A stretch of DNA of 64,000 bases, from positions 62,001 through 126,000 of the forward strand of contig NZ_QXFL01000008.1 in assembly GCF_003584125.1 (NCBI RefSeq), given 5' to 3'. The position numbers and the translations under genes are program-made. Shown in pieces: positions 8,366 to 17,210 of the stretch (positions are counted from its first letter, which is position 1; each line of letters opens with the position of its first letter). The DNA is from Aurantiacibacter zhengii (GTDB taxonomy: Bacteria > Pseudomonadota > Alphaproteobacteria > Sphingomonadales > Sphingomonadaceae). The notes beneath the pieces are model-generated. The model was not told the DNA's origin. It saw only the letters and a list, made by a program, of their open reading frames with translations, and made no database searches.

Positions 8366-9129
8366 TTGCCGATACCCGCCAGCTGCCGGGCCTGCGCGCG
8401 CGGCACGTCGACCAGGGCCTGCGCAATGTCACCACCTTCGCCTGCCAGCAGCGCGGCGGGTGTTTCGTCGGCGACGATGCGCCCTGCGTCCATCACCAGC
8501 ACGCGCGTGGCAAGGAGCAGCGCCTCGGCCATGTCGTGAGTCACCATCACGGTGGTGAGATCCAGTTCGTCATGCAGGCGGCGCACGCGCTCGCCCAGTT
8601 GGCCGCGTGTAATCGGGTCGAGCGCGCCGAAGGGCTCGTCCATCAGCAGCAGGTGGCTGTCGCCCGCCAGTGCGCGGGCTACGCCGACGCGCTGGCGCTG
8701 TCCGCCTGAAAGCTCGGCAGGCAGGCGCTTGGCCATCGCCGGGTCGAGTTCGACCAGTTCCAGCAGTTCCGCGATGCGCTTATCGGGAAGGCGTTCGCCC
8801 TCAAGGCGCGCCGTAAGGGTGATGTTTTCCGCCACCCTCATATGCGGGAACAGGCCGATTCCCTGGAATACGTAGCCGATGCGGCGGCGCAGCGGTGCGG
8901 GCGGGCCGTCCAGTACGTCCTGCCCGTCCAGCAGCACGCGGCCCGAGCTGGGCTCCACCAGACGGTTGATGCATTTCAGGAGGGTGGACTTGCCCGATCC
9001 CGATGCGCCCACCAGCGCCACGAATTCCCCGCGCGCGATATCGAGCGAGACATCACGCACCGCATGGACTTCGTCGTAGGTTTTTCCCAACGCATCGAAG
9101 CGCAGGAAAGCGTGCGGCACGCTGCCCAT
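8362..9129 (-). CDS. Osmoprotectant/OpuB-type ABC transporter ATP-binding protein
   Basis: The 255-residue cytoplasmic ATPase carries Walker A GASGSGKST (residues 41-49), Q-loop YVFQGIGLFPHM, the ABC signature LSGGQRQR (140-147), Walker B LLLMDEP (160-166) and the H-loop VTHD. The pattern SGSGKSTLLKCINRL is that of ProV/OpuA/OpuB-type ATPases. No CBS domain follows, unlike classical OpuAA. Its ATG directly abuts the stop of the upstream HWE kinase and its stop overlaps the fused permease, so the three genes form one tight operon. Confidence 0.93.
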   Translation of the reverse strand: MGSVPHAFLRFDALGKTYDEVHAVRDVSLDIARGEFVALVGASGSGKSTLLKCINRLVEPSSGRVLLDGQDVLDGPPAPLRRRIGYVFQGIGLFPHMRVAENITLTARLEGERLPDKRIAELLELVELDPAMAKRLPAELSGGQRQRVGVARALAGDSHLLLMDEPFGALDPITRGQLGERVRRLHDELDLTTVMVTHDMAEALLLATRVLVMDAGRIVADETPAALLAGEGGDIAQALVDVPRAQARQLAGIGK

Positions 9130-10650
9130 TCAGGCGGAGAGCGCGGCTTTTGCCATGGTCAGGTGGGCCACCAGTCCTTCGGATGCGAATTCGCGCTCCC
9201 ACGTGCCCTGCAACTGGCCGCGCACGCTCATTTCGACTAGGCGCGAGCCGAAGCCCACTTCGCCGGTATCGCGGGTCGGCGGTCCGCCGTGTTCCTGCCA
9301 GCGCAAGTGAATGGCATCGCCGGCATCCTCCACCACCAGATCGACATGGCCGTTATCGGTGGAAAGCGCGCCGTACTTGGCGGAGTTGGTTGCCAGTTCG
9401 TGGAACACCAGCGCCAGCGGTGTGGCAGCGCGCGGGCCGATCGCCGCATCCACCCCGGACACGTGAACGCGCTGCGCTTCCTCGCCATCGGCATAGGGGG
9501 CAAACAGCGCTTCAAGCAGACCTTGCAGGCTGTCCTGGTGCGGACCTTGCTCCGGCCGTACGAATTCGTGGGCGCGGCCCAGTGATCGCAGCACCTTGTT
9601 CAGTTCATTGGCGAAAGGCTCGTGCTCGGGCGACTTGCGCGCTTTCAGCGTAGCCAAACCGATCACAACGGCAAAGATGTTCTTGATGCGGTGCGAAAGC
9701 TCGTTCGCCAGCAGGTCGCGCTCTTCCAGCGCGGCGCGCACTTCGTCGATATCGGTCAGCGTGCCGAACCAGCGCCGCTGCGCGCCGCCTTCTTCCGCGA
9801 CGGGCACGGCAAGGCCCAGCACCCATTTCCACGAACCGTCGGCGCGCTTCAGGCGGAACTCCGCGTCGAAACTCGTATTGGCGGCAAAGCTTTCCTGCCA
9901 CTCCGAGAAGACCTGATCGGCATCGTCGGGATGGATGAGTGGTCGCCAGTCATCTGAAGTGGTGGGCGCCGGGGTGCCGGTCACCTGCGTCCAGCGCTTG
10001 TTGAAATAGTCGAAATTGCCCTCGGCATCGGCAGACCAGGCGATCTGCGGCACGCCCTCGATCATGCGCAGCAGGCGCTGCTCGCGCTCTGCAATGATCT
10101 CTTCCGCCTGCATGGCCGAACGGCGCGCTTCCAGGCGTCGTACCGCTGCCTGCGCAAGTACTGCCAGGCCCTGCTTCTGGAAATCGCTCAGCGGCTGTTC
10201 GTGGGGCTTGGTGTCGATCACGCACAACGTGCCCAGCGATGCCCCTTCCTCCGACACCAGCGGCTGGCCGGCGTAGAAGCGCACACCGGGCTCATCGGTC
10301 ACCAGGGGATTCTTGCTGAACCTGGCATCGGCGGGCGCATCGGTGATTTCCAGCAGTTCGCCGCTGCCCAGAGTGTAATTGCAGAAAGCCACCTCGCGCG
10401 GGGTGTCTGGCTGGTCCAGCCCTTCGCGGGCGAGGAAATGCTGCTTGCGTTCGCCCAGAAGGGTGACAAGCGACACCGGTGCATCGCAGAGCTTCGCCGC
10501 GAACTCGACAATGGCCTGCAATTCGGGATCGTCTTCCAGCGCTGCCGCGTTAAAGCTGTCGATCACGCCAAGGCGGCGTGTCTCGTCGTCGAATTCGCTA
10601 ACCGGTCGGGGCATGACCGATGGCGGTGCCAGGGGATCTTCCAGAGCCAT
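9130..10650 (-). CDS. GAF-PAS sensor histidine kinase, HWE family
   Basis: The 506-residue soluble kinase has an N-terminal GAF domain (about 20-175) and a PAS fold (about 195-310, with FDYFNKRWTQVTG and GSWKWVLG). An HWE kinase core follows, with phospho-acceptor His320 in ELSHRIKNI, N-box FHELATNSAKYGAL and Trp451 in LRWQEHGG, the WxE motif that names the family. No membrane segment is seen. The start at 10650 follows AGGATAG and removes an unrelated N-terminal extension. HWE kinases often act without a linked response regulator, and none is nearby. It sits directly upstream of, and abuts, an OpuB-type transporter, hinting that signal and import are linked. Confidence 0.92.
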   Translation of the reverse strand: MALEDPLAPPSVMPRPVSEFDDETRRLGVIDSFNAAALEDDPELQAIVEFAAKLCDAPVSLVTLLGERKQHFLAREGLDQPDTPREVAFCNYTLGSGELLEITDAPADARFSKNPLVTDEPGVRFYAGQPLVSEEGASLGTLCVIDTKPHEQPLSDFQKQGLAVLAQAAVRRLEARRSAMQAEEIIAEREQRLLRMIEGVPQIAWSADAEGNFDYFNKRWTQVTGTPAPTTSDDWRPLIHPDDADQVFSEWQESFAANTSFDAEFRLKRADGSWKWVLGLAVPVAEEGGAQRRWFGTLTDIDEVRAALEERDLLANELSHRIKNIFAVVIGLATLKARKSPEHEPFANELNKVLRSLGRAHEFVRPEQGPHQDSLQGLLEALFAPYADGEEAQRVHVSGVDAAIGPRAATPLALVFHELATNSAKYGALSTDNGHVDLVVEDAGDAIHLRWQEHGGPPTRDTGEVGFGSRLVEMSVRGQLQGTWEREFASEGLVAHLTMAKAALSA

Positions 10651-10773
10651 ATCTATCCTGTGTAGCTGCGAAAGATCACGAATCCTAGCAAAGTCGGCAA
10701 GTTTCGATTGCAACCTGTTTGCCAGAATGGTGCCGCTTGCTATTGGCACACCCGATTAAAGGAGCAGTTTTCC

Positions 10774-11931
10774 ATGCGTGCCACGCCCGATTTCGACTTC
10801 GGCCTGACCGAAGAAGCCCAGATGATCCGCGAAACCGTCGCCCGGTTCGCCGACGAACGGATAGCGCCGCTGGCGGCAAAGGTGGATGCCGAGGACTGGT
10901 TCCCGATCGAGCTGTGGCCGGAAATGGGCGAACTGGGCCTGCACGGGATGACAGTGCGCGAGGCCGATGGCGGCACGGGCCTGGGCTACCTGGAACATAC
11001 CATCGCCATCGAGGAGGTGAGCCGCGCCAGCGCTTCGGTCGGCCTTTCCTACGGCGCGCATTCCAACCTGTGCGTCAACCAGATCGCCCGCTGGGGCAAT
11101 GCGCAGCAGAAGGCGAAGTACCTGCCTGGCCTCATCAGCGGCGAACATGTCGGGTCGCTGGCGATGAGCGAGCCGGCGGCGGGTTCGGATGTTGTTTCGA
11201 TGAAACTGAAAGCCGATGCAGTACAGGGCGGCTACCTGCTGAACGGCACGAAGTTCTGGATCACCAACGGGCACGTTGCAGAAACGCTGGTGGTCTATGC
11301 CAAGACAGATGCGGCAGGTGGCAGCAAGGGGATCACGGCCTTCCTGATCGAGAAGGACATGGAGGGTTTCTCGCCCGGCCAGAAGATCGAGAAGATGGGC
11401 ATGAAGGGCTCGATCACCAGCGAACTGGTGTTCGAGGACTGTCACGTTCCCGAAGAAAATGTGCTGGGTGAAGTCGGCCGGGGTGTGCAGGTATTGATGA
11501 GCGGCCTCGATTACGAGCGCGTGGTTCTCTCGGGCGTGCAGCTGGGTATCATGCAGGCCTGCCTCGATACTGTCATCCCCTACGTTCGCGAGCGCAACCA
11601 GTTCGGAAAACGCATCGGCGATTTTCAGCTGATCCAGGCCAAGGTGGCCGATATGTATGTGGCGCTGCAATCCGCGCGCGCCTACACCTATGCCGTGGCC
11701 AAGGCATGCGACAACGGCAAGACGACCCGCTTCGACGCGGCAGGAACGATCCTGCTCGCCAGCGAAAACGCGTTCCGCGTGGCGGGAGAGGCAGTGCAGG
11801 CGCTGGGCGGCGCGGGCTACACCACGGATTGGCCGGTGGAGCGCTACCTGCGCGACGCAAAGCTGCTGGACATCGGGGCCGGCACCAACGAGATCAGGCG
11901 CATGCTGATAGGGCGCGAATTGATCGGATGA
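10774..11931 (+). CDS. ivd: Isovaleryl-CoA dehydrogenase
   Basis: The 385-residue FAD enzyme oxidises isovaleryl-CoA to 3-methylcrotonyl-CoA in leucine breakdown. It shows acyl-CoA dehydrogenase motifs LAMSEPAAGSD and KFWITNGHVAE for FAD and substrate binding. The segment MSGLDYERVVLSG carries the catalytic Glu in the position used by isovaleryl- rather than short-chain dehydrogenases. The end reads LLDIGAGTNEIRRMLIGRELIG. ATG 10774 has AAAGGAG 10 bases upstream; a longer in-frame start at 10708 lacks this. mccB, the next pathway enzyme, lies two genes on. The kinase operon diverges from it. Confidence 0.95.
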   Translation: MRATPDFDFGLTEEAQMIRETVARFADERIAPLAAKVDAEDWFPIELWPEMGELGLHGMTVREADGGTGLGYLEHTIAIEEVSRASASVGLSYGAHSNLCVNQIARWGNAQQKAKYLPGLISGEHVGSLAMSEPAAGSDVVSMKLKADAVQGGYLLNGTKFWITNGHVAETLVVYAKTDAAGGSKGITAFLIEKDMEGFSPGQKIEKMGMKGSITSELVFEDCHVPEENVLGEVGRGVQVLMSGLDYERVVLSGVQLGIMQACLDTVIPYVRERNQFGKRIGDFQLIQAKVADMYVALQSARAYTYAVAKACDNGKTTRFDAAGTILLASENAFRVAGEAVQALGGAGYTTDWPVERYLRDAKLLDIGAGTNEIRRMLIGRELIG

Positions 11932-11967
11932 CAGTCGACCGGATACCGGAATTGCAGGAGGTGAGGC

Positions 11968-12816
11968 GTGGTTGAGCAGATCGGCGGCACACCCAACCCC
12001 CGCAGCGGTGTTCCCGACCTGGCGGGGGTGGACATCCACGCGCTGCCCGATTTCCAGGGCGACCCGCTGGCCGCCTACTACAGGCCGATGGAGTCCGGAT
12101 CATGGGCGCTCACCACGGTCGCCTTCGGCGTAGCCATGGGATATTTCTCAGGCCTGCAACGGGTCTGGAACATGCCCGTGCTGACTCGTGGTCAGGACGT
12201 GTGGATGTCGATTTGCCCGATGGAGGTCGAGAGCCAGTGGATCGGCATCGACAATGCCAGCGGCCATACGGTGATCGTCGGTCTGGGCATGGGCTGGGCC
12301 GCGGCCATGGCCGCCTTTCACCCGCTGGTTGAGCGCATCACCGTGATCGAACGCGATACCGAGGTCATCGAACTCAACCGCGAACTGGGCCTGTTCGACC
12401 GCCTGCCCGACGGGCTGGGGGCAAAGATCACCGTTGTGGAAGACGATGCCTTCACCTGGAAGCCCGACGCCCCGGTGGACCTGCTGATGCCGGATATCTG
12501 GCTGGATGTCGTGAGCGACGGCAGGGCCGAGGAGACGCGGCGGATGCAGGACAATATCGGAGCGAAAACCGTGTATTTCTGGGGGCAGGAGCTGGAACTT
12601 GCCCGCCATATCGTGCGCGACGGGAAGCCGATCTGCGATGCCACATTGGAAGAGGCGGCGGAGCAATTCGCCCTGCCGCTCATCGGCCTCGATACCGAAG
12701 ATTATGCCGCAAACACCATTACCGCCACCCGGCAATGGATGAAGGGCCGCTGGCTTGACGGGACAGACATTCCCGAAGACTTGCGCAGCAAGGCCGACAA
12801 TCCTGAAAGGTTCTGA
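11968..12816 (+). CDS. Spermidine-synthase-like SAM-binding protein of unknown role
   Basis: The 282-residue product has a Rossmann core resembling spermidine synthase and related methyltransferases: VIVGLGMGWAAAMAAFHP, then ITVIERDTEVIELN with an acidic residue ending the second strand, then VVEDDAFTWKPD. No polyamine-binding tyrosine pattern is obvious, so the substrate is unknown. The start is a GTG 6 bases after AGGAGGTGAGGC. It lies 36 bp after ivd and its stop directly abuts the mccB ATG, so it belongs to the leucine-catabolic operon. Its role in that pathway is not established. Confidence 0.75.
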   Translation: MVEQIGGTPNPRSGVPDLAGVDIHALPDFQGDPLAAYYRPMESGSWALTTVAFGVAMGYFSGLQRVWNMPVLTRGQDVWMSICPMEVESQWIGIDNASGHTVIVGLGMGWAAAMAAFHPLVERITVIERDTEVIELNRELGLFDRLPDGLGAKITVVEDDAFTWKPDAPVDLLMPDIWLDVVSDGRAEETRRMQDNIGAKTVYFWGQELELARHIVRDGKPICDATLEEAAEQFALPLIGLDTEDYAANTITATRQWMKGRWLDGTDIPEDLRSKADNPERF

Positions 12817-14418
12817 ATGACCGCACCCCCCCTTACCTCCACCCTCGACCGCGAAGCGCCCGACGCCAAGGCAAGGTTCGTCCATAACAAGGCGCTGGCC
12901 GAGGACCTCCGCGCCAAGGTGGCCGAAGCTGCGCTGGGCGGTAGCGAGAAACATCGCGAGCGGCACGTGTCGCGCGGCAAGCTGCTGCCGCGTGAAAGGG
13001 TCGAGCGCCTGCTCGATCCCGGCTCGCCTTTCCTCGAGATCGGCCAGCTGGCGGCGAACGGAATGTACGAAGGCGACGTGTCCGGCGCCTCTATGATTGC
13101 CGGGATTGGCCGCGTTTCTGGCCGGCAGGTGATGATCGCCGCCAACGATCCCACCGTGAAGGGTGGCAGCTACTACCCCATGACGGTGAAGAAGCACCTG
13201 CGCGCACAGGAGATCGCGCAGCAGAACCGCTTGCCGTGCGTGTACCTGGTGGACTCCGGCGGGGCGAACCTGCCGTACCAGGCAGAAGTCTTTCCCGACC
13301 GCGAGCATTTCGGGCGCATCTTCTACAACCAGGCGCAGATGAGCAGCATGGGTATCCCGCAAATTGCCTGCGTGATGGGCAGCTGCACCGCGGGGGGCGC
13401 CTACGTGCCCGCCATGAGCGACGAGAGCGTGATTGTGCGCGAGCAGGGCACCATCTTCCTTGCCGGGCCGCCTCTGGTGAAAGCCGCCACAGGCGAGGAA
13501 ATCAGCGCCGAAGACCTTGGCGGCGGCGCGCTGCATGCGAAAAAATCGGGCGTCGTCGATCACCTGGCCGAGAACGACGAGCACGCGCTTACCATCGTGC
13601 GCGATATAGTGTCCCACCTTGGCGCGGGCAATGCGGCGAAGCTGGAAGTGCAGCATCCCCGCCCGCCGAAATTCGATGCCGAAGATCTCTATGCGATCAT
13701 CCCGGACGACGTGCGCGCGCCCTACGACGTTCACGAGGTGATTGCGCGGCTGGTGGATGGCAGCGAGTTCCATGAGTTCAAGCGCGACTATGGCTCTACG
13801 CTGGTGTGCGGCTTTGCCCACGTGTGGGGCATGCCGGTAGCGATCCTTGCCAACAATGGCGTGCTGTTTTCCGAAAGCGCGCAGAAGGGCGCGCACTTCA
13901 TCGAACTGGCCTGCCAGCGCGGCATTCCGCTGCTGTTTTTGCAGAACATCTCCGGCTTCATGGTCGGCGGCAAGTACGAGGCGGAAGGCATCGCCAAGCA
14001 CGGCGCGAAGCTGGTGACTGCGGTCGCCACGGCGCAGGTGCCCAAGATCACCGTGGTGATCGGCGGCAGCTTCGGCGCGGGCAATTACGGCATGTGCGGC
14101 CGCGCCTATTCGCCCAATTTCATGTTCACCTGGCCCAATGCGCGCATCAGCGTAATGGGCGGCGAACAGGCGGCCAGCGTGCTCGCCACCGTCCACCGCG
14201 ACGCGGACAAGTGGAGCGAGGACGAGGCAGAGGAATTTAAGGCGCCCATCCGCCAGAAGTACGAGGACGAGGGTAATCCCTACTACGCCACGGCCCGCCT
14301 GTGGGATGACGGCGTGATCGACCCTGTGCAGACCCGCGACGTGCTGGGCCTGTCGCTGGCAGCCTGTCTCGAAGCACCGATACCGGAGCGTGCTCAGTTC
14401 GGCGTTTTCCGGATGTGA
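12817..14418 (+). CDS. mccB: Methylcrotonoyl-CoA carboxylase, carboxyltransferase (beta) subunit
   Basis: The 533-residue carboxyltransferase moves the carboxyl group from biotin to 3-methylcrotonyl-CoA, the step after isovaleryl-CoA dehydrogenase. Characteristic segments are [58 protein letters not shown] and [17 protein letters not shown]. The late core has [22 protein letters not shown] and [15 protein letters not shown]. These favour MCC over propionyl-CoA carboxylase. Length is standard. The biotin-carrying alpha subunit is not in the window. The stop overlaps the next small gene by 4 bp (GTGA). Confidence 0.95.
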   Translation: MTAPPLTSTLDREAPDAKARFVHNKALAEDLRAKVAEAALGGSEKHRERHVSRGKLLPRERVERLLDPGSPFLEIGQLAANGMYEGDVSGASMIAGIGRVSGRQVMIAANDPTVKGGSYYPMTVKKHLRAQEIAQQNRLPCVYLVDSGGANLPYQAEVFPDREHFGRIFYNQAQMSSMGIPQIACVMGSCTAGGAYVPAMSDESVIVREQGTIFLAGPPLVKAATGEEISAEDLGGGALHAKKSGVVDHLAENDEHALTIVRDIVSHLGAGNAAKLEVQHPRPPKFDAEDLYAIIPDDVRAPYDVHEVIARLVDGSEFHEFKRDYGSTLVCGFAHVWGMPVAILANNGVLFSESAQKGAHFIELACQRGIPLLFLQNISGFMVGGKYEAEGIAKHGAKLVTAVATAQVPKITVVIGGSFGAGNYGMCGRAYSPNFMFTWPNARISVMGGEQAASVLATVHRDADKWSEDEAEEFKAPIRQKYEDEGNPYYATARLWDDGVIDPVQTRDVLGLSLAACLEAPIPERAQFGVFRM

Positions 14419-14684
14419 CGACGATGGACGAGGAGCCGCTCGATATCATTCCCGTACCGGCATTGGTTGCAGTCCTGTTGCATGCCGAGCGGGAAAAGGG
14501 CGCGCCTCTGGAGGAAGCGGAAGTTTTGCATATTCGCGATAATGCTGAATGCATTGCGGCCCCGCGTTCTGCGCATATCGCGATGGTGCAGGAGCGCGGA
14601 TACGATGACCTGGATCCGGAGAATATCTGGGAAGAATGGCGGGCTTTTCGTGCTGCCAGTGACGACACCAGCGCCGCGCGATGA
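14415..14684 (+). CDS. Small protein of unknown function in the leucine-catabolic operon
   Basis: This 89-residue acidic protein begins at a GTG overlapping the mccB stop in GTGA; an in-frame ATG at 14424 is an equally possible start. The sequence contains [32 protein letters not shown], which looks like an amphipathic helical pair, and a short tail [14 protein letters not shown]. No membrane segment or catalytic motif is seen. It overlaps the downstream DUF3088 gene by 4 bp, so translation is coupled on both sides. I do not recognise the family. Confidence 0.7.
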   Translation: MTTMDEEPLDIIPVPALVAVLLHAEREKGAPLEEAEVLHIRDNAECIAAPRSAHIAMVQERGYDDLDPENIWEEWRAFRAASDDTSAAR

Positions 14685-14992
14685 GCCTTCCTCGCGACAC
14701 CCTCTTCCTCCTCCACGACTACGCCGACCCGGCGCACGGCGGGGATACCTTCTATTGCGAAGCGTGCATGACGGTGGAGGGCGTGCTGGCGACCTATCCC
14801 GATCTTGCGGCCAGGCTGGAGATCGTGCGCGTGCCGTGGCCGCGCCCGCGTGCAGAGGTGGTGGTGGCCATTGGGGAGGAGAACCAGAACTGCCCCGCGC
14901 TCGTCTTTGCGGAAGGCGGCTTCGTTAACGACCTGCCCGGCGTGCTGGAAGCCCTGCACGTCCGCCACGGTTTCCCCCGCCCCCATCCCTGA
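14681..14992 (+). CDS. DUF3088 family protein
   Basis: The 103-residue protein fits the DUF3088 pattern: RDTLFLLHDYADPAHGG, then FYCEACMTVEGVL, VPWPRPRAEVV, and the ending HVRHGFPRPHP. The CxxC in FYCEACM and the compact alpha/beta pattern suggest a thioredoxin-like or metal-binding fold; this is inference. It overlaps the preceding gene by 4 bp and ends the operon. The function of the family is not known to me. Confidence 0.8.
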   Translation: MSLPRDTLFLLHDYADPAHGGDTFYCEACMTVEGVLATYPDLAARLEIVRVPWPRPRAEVVVAIGEENQNCPALVFAEGGFVNDLPGVLEALHVRHGFPRPHP

Positions 14993-15070
14993 CCGCTTAC
15001 CGTGCGGCTGTCGCCGTTCGGGAAACTTGCCCCCTGCTTTCGCGTTGGGTTCCAACGAAGGAGAGAATTC

Positions 15071-15607
15071 ATGCGCAATTTCACCCTGTTGATGGCTGCG
15101 GCACCGCTGGCCTTGCTGGCTGCCTGCGGCGGCAACGATGCCGACGAAGCCGAAATGGATACCGACGCCGACATGACTGCCGAAGCGGATATGACCGCAA
15201 ACGATACGGCGATGAGTGCAGACAGTGAGCCGGGGCCGGCGACAAGCCAGGCCGAGGCCGGGGACTATTCTGGCGTCTACAGCTACACCGACGAACAGGG
15301 TGCGCAGAACGCGGTGCGCCTGAATTCCAGTGACAACACTTATGACTATGTCGGTGCCGACGGCGAGATGCGTAGCGGCAGCTACACCTGGGACGCTGAC
15401 GGCTATCGCCTGAATATCGAGGATTTCAACGGCGAACCCGCCTCGTTCGCGATCTCCAATGGCGACCTCGTGCGCCTGCAGAACGACACCGCGCTCGACA
15501 GCACGATGACGGTGACCGGTGATCGGTACCGTCGCGCCGAAGAGAGCGACGCGGTCTTCTCGCGCTTTCCCGAGCCGGGCAGTCCCGTGGCACCGGCGGG
15601 CGGTTGA
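15071..15607 (+). CDS. Small lipoprotein, unknown function
   Basis: ATG 15071 follows GAAGGAGAGAA and gives a lipoprotein signal peptide ending LLAAC with Cys21. An upstream GTG-type start would hide it. After the lipobox comes a Met/Asp/Ala-rich linker of about 40 residues with repeated DMTAEADMTA-like units, typical of an extended tether. A beta-rich domain follows, with YSGVYSYTDEQGAQ, YDYVGADGEMRSGSYTW and GYRLNIEDFNG. It should be anchored to the outer or inner membrane after processing by Lgt. No enzyme motif is seen. Confidence 0.85.
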   Translation: MRNFTLLMAAAPLALLAACGGNDADEAEMDTDADMTAEADMTANDTAMSADSEPGPATSQAEAGDYSGVYSYTDEQGAQNAVRLNSSDNTYDYVGADGEMRSGSYTWDADGYRLNIEDFNGEPASFAISNGDLVRLQNDTALDSTMTVTGDRYRRAEESDAVFSRFPEPGSPVAPAGG

Positions 15608-15640
15608 AGCCGGTCCGGTCTTGCGAGAACGGTAGCAATC

Positions 15641-15675
15641 CTCCCCCCGCCTGCTAGGCAGTCGGGGGGAGTTTT
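15641..15675 (+). terminator. Hairpin with T-run whose 3' arm contains the ribosome binding site of the next gene
   Basis: CTCCCCCCG (15641-15649) pairs with CGGGGGGAG (15663-15671). An inner CTGC/GCAG stem closes on a TAG loop, and TTTT follows. That fits an intrinsic terminator for the upstream lipoprotein gene. The 3' arm GGGGGGAG also ends 6 bases before the ATG at 15678, so the same hairpin would hide the Shine-Dalgarno of the acyltransferase. Confidence 0.75.
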
Positions 15676-15677
15676 CG

Positions 15678-16355
15678 ATGACTGCACGATCTGCACCCAG
15701 CCTGCTGTCGCGCTTCGTATGGTGGGTGCTGTTCCGGCTGTATCGCTGGAAGGGCTTTCACCTCGAAAACCACGTGCCCAGGCTCGACAAGTTCATCCTG
15801 GTCGGCGCGCCGCATACGTCGAACTGGGATTTCATCTATTTCGCCGGCGCGGTGCAGGAAATGGGGGTGAAGCCTCGCTTCATCGGTAAGCACACGCTGT
15901 TCAAATGGCCGATGACACGGTTCATGTACGACATGGGCGGGATGCCGATAAATCGCTCCTCCCCACGCGGATACGTCAACGCCGTGGTCGATCAGGTCAA
16001 CGCGGCGGAGCAGATCGCGCTGGTGATCGCGCCCGAGGGATCGCGCACGTCGGATGGCCGCTGGCGCAGCGGATTCTATCATATCGCCAGCGGCGCGGGC
16101 GTGCCCATCGTTCCGGCCTGGGTGAATGCCGAAACCGGGCAGGCCGGGTTTGGCGATCCGATCTATCCCTCGGGCGACTTCCACGCCGATCTTGCGAAGT
16201 TCGCGGCATTCTATCAGTCGGTCTTGCCCGATTGCCCGCGCTTCGAGGTGCTGGAGGAACAGGCACGCGGCGCAATCGCCACCCCCGCAAGGCCGGTGGA
16301 GCCGGACATGCTTGCGCCGGAGCCGGTGCCGACCCCGGACCCGTCACATGATTGA
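15678..16355 (+). CDS. 1-acyl-glycerol-3-phosphate acyltransferase-like protein (PlsC fold)
   Basis: The 225-residue protein has the acyltransferase HX4D motif HTSNWD (His46, Asp51) and the acceptor-binding APEGSRT motif (Glu120). A hydrophobic N-terminal segment (FVWWVLFRLYRW) probably anchors it in the membrane. It probably transfers an acyl chain to lysophosphatidate or a similar acceptor. The last 25 residues are proline-rich. Its ribosome binding site lies in the 3' arm of a strong hairpin with a T-run. The stop overlaps the next gene by 8 bp, so the two are co-translated. Confidence 0.87.
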   Translation: MTARSAPSLLSRFVWWVLFRLYRWKGFHLENHVPRLDKFILVGAPHTSNWDFIYFAGAVQEMGVKPRFIGKHTLFKWPMTRFMYDMGGMPINRSSPRGYVNAVVDQVNAAEQIALVIAPEGSRTSDGRWRSGFYHIASGAGVPIVPAWVNAETGQAGFGDPIYPSGDFHADLAKFAAFYQSVLPDCPRFEVLEEQARGAIATPARPVEPDMLAPEPVPTPDPSHD

Positions 16356-17139
16356 GAGCCTGCTGCACAACGCCGTTTGGCTGCTTGCTATGCTGCTGGT
16401 CTTGTGGGTGTTTTCCATGGGCTTGCGAGAAGCCAGCTTCATCGACAGCGTGTGGGGGTTCTCGATGGCGTGGCTCGCGTGGCTCAGCCTTTGGGGCACC
16501 AAATTTGGCTCTGCTGCACTGTTGGTCTTCGTGATGGCGTTTTTCTGGGGGGTGCGCCTCGGCATCCATCTCCTGCGCCGTTACCTGCGCAATGGTGAGG
16601 ACGACCGCTATCGCAAGATGCTGCCCGATCCCCAAAACCTTGCCGCGTTCGCCATAACCGCGCTGTGGAAGGTGTTCCTGCTGCAAGGCGCGCTGATCAT
16701 GCTGGTGAGCAGCCCGGCGCAGGTCGGCATCCTCGCCGCCTATTCCGAGCAGCCCCTATCCAACTGGGCATGGGCCGGCGTAGCGCTCTACCTCGTGGGG
16801 ATATTCTTCGAATGGGTGGGCGACTGGCAGCTTGCCCGGTTCAAGGCCGATCCCGATAACGAGGGCAAGGTGATGGACAAGGGGCTTTGGCGCTACACCC
16901 GCCACCCGAACTACTTTGGCGACGCCTGCGCGTGGTGGGGCATATTCACTGTCGCCATGACCATCGCCCCCGGCGCGGTGATCTGGACCCTGCCAGGTCC
17001 GCTGTTCCTGACCTTCACGCTGGTAAAATGGTCGGGCGCGGCCATGACCGAGAAGGGGATGCGCAACAAGTACGGCAAGGATTTCGCCGATTACACAAGG
17101 CGTACCTCCGCCTTTATCCCCCTGCCGCCCAGGACCTGA
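16348..17139 (+). CDS. DUF1295 / steroid 5-alpha-reductase-like membrane protein
   Basis: The 263-residue protein has about six hydrophobic segments. Its C-terminal half matches isoprenylcysteine methyltransferase/steroid reductase-like enzymes of the DUF1295 family: KGLWRYTRHPNYFGD, then WWGIFT, then EKGMRNKYGKDFADYTRRTS. The conserved RHPNY probably binds the cofactor. Enzymes with this fold reduce or methylate lipids in the membrane; the substrate here is unknown. The ATG at 16348 lies inside the preceding acyltransferase gene. Confidence 0.87.
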   Translation: MIESLLHNAVWLLAMLLVLWVFSMGLREASFIDSVWGFSMAWLAWLSLWGTKFGSAALLVFVMAFFWGVRLGIHLLRRYLRNGEDDRYRKMLPDPQNLAAFAITALWKVFLLQGALIMLVSSPAQVGILAAYSEQPLSNWAWAGVALYLVGIFFEWVGDWQLARFKADPDNEGKVMDKGLWRYTRHPNYFGDACAWWGIFTVAMTIAPGAVIWTLPGPLFLTFTLVKWSGAAMTEKGMRNKYGKDFADYTRRTSAFIPLPPRT

Positions 17140-17210
17140 CGCGGGGAACGCGCGCGGGCTGGCGGCGTTTTGTTGGCAATCGACGGGCAGGGCATAGATG
17201 GAGTTTCCTT

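Noticed and set aside
12148-14196. A 682-codon minus-strand open frame opposite mccB
   Set aside because: mccB is well supported on the plus strand; the opposite frame is a GC-rich shadow.
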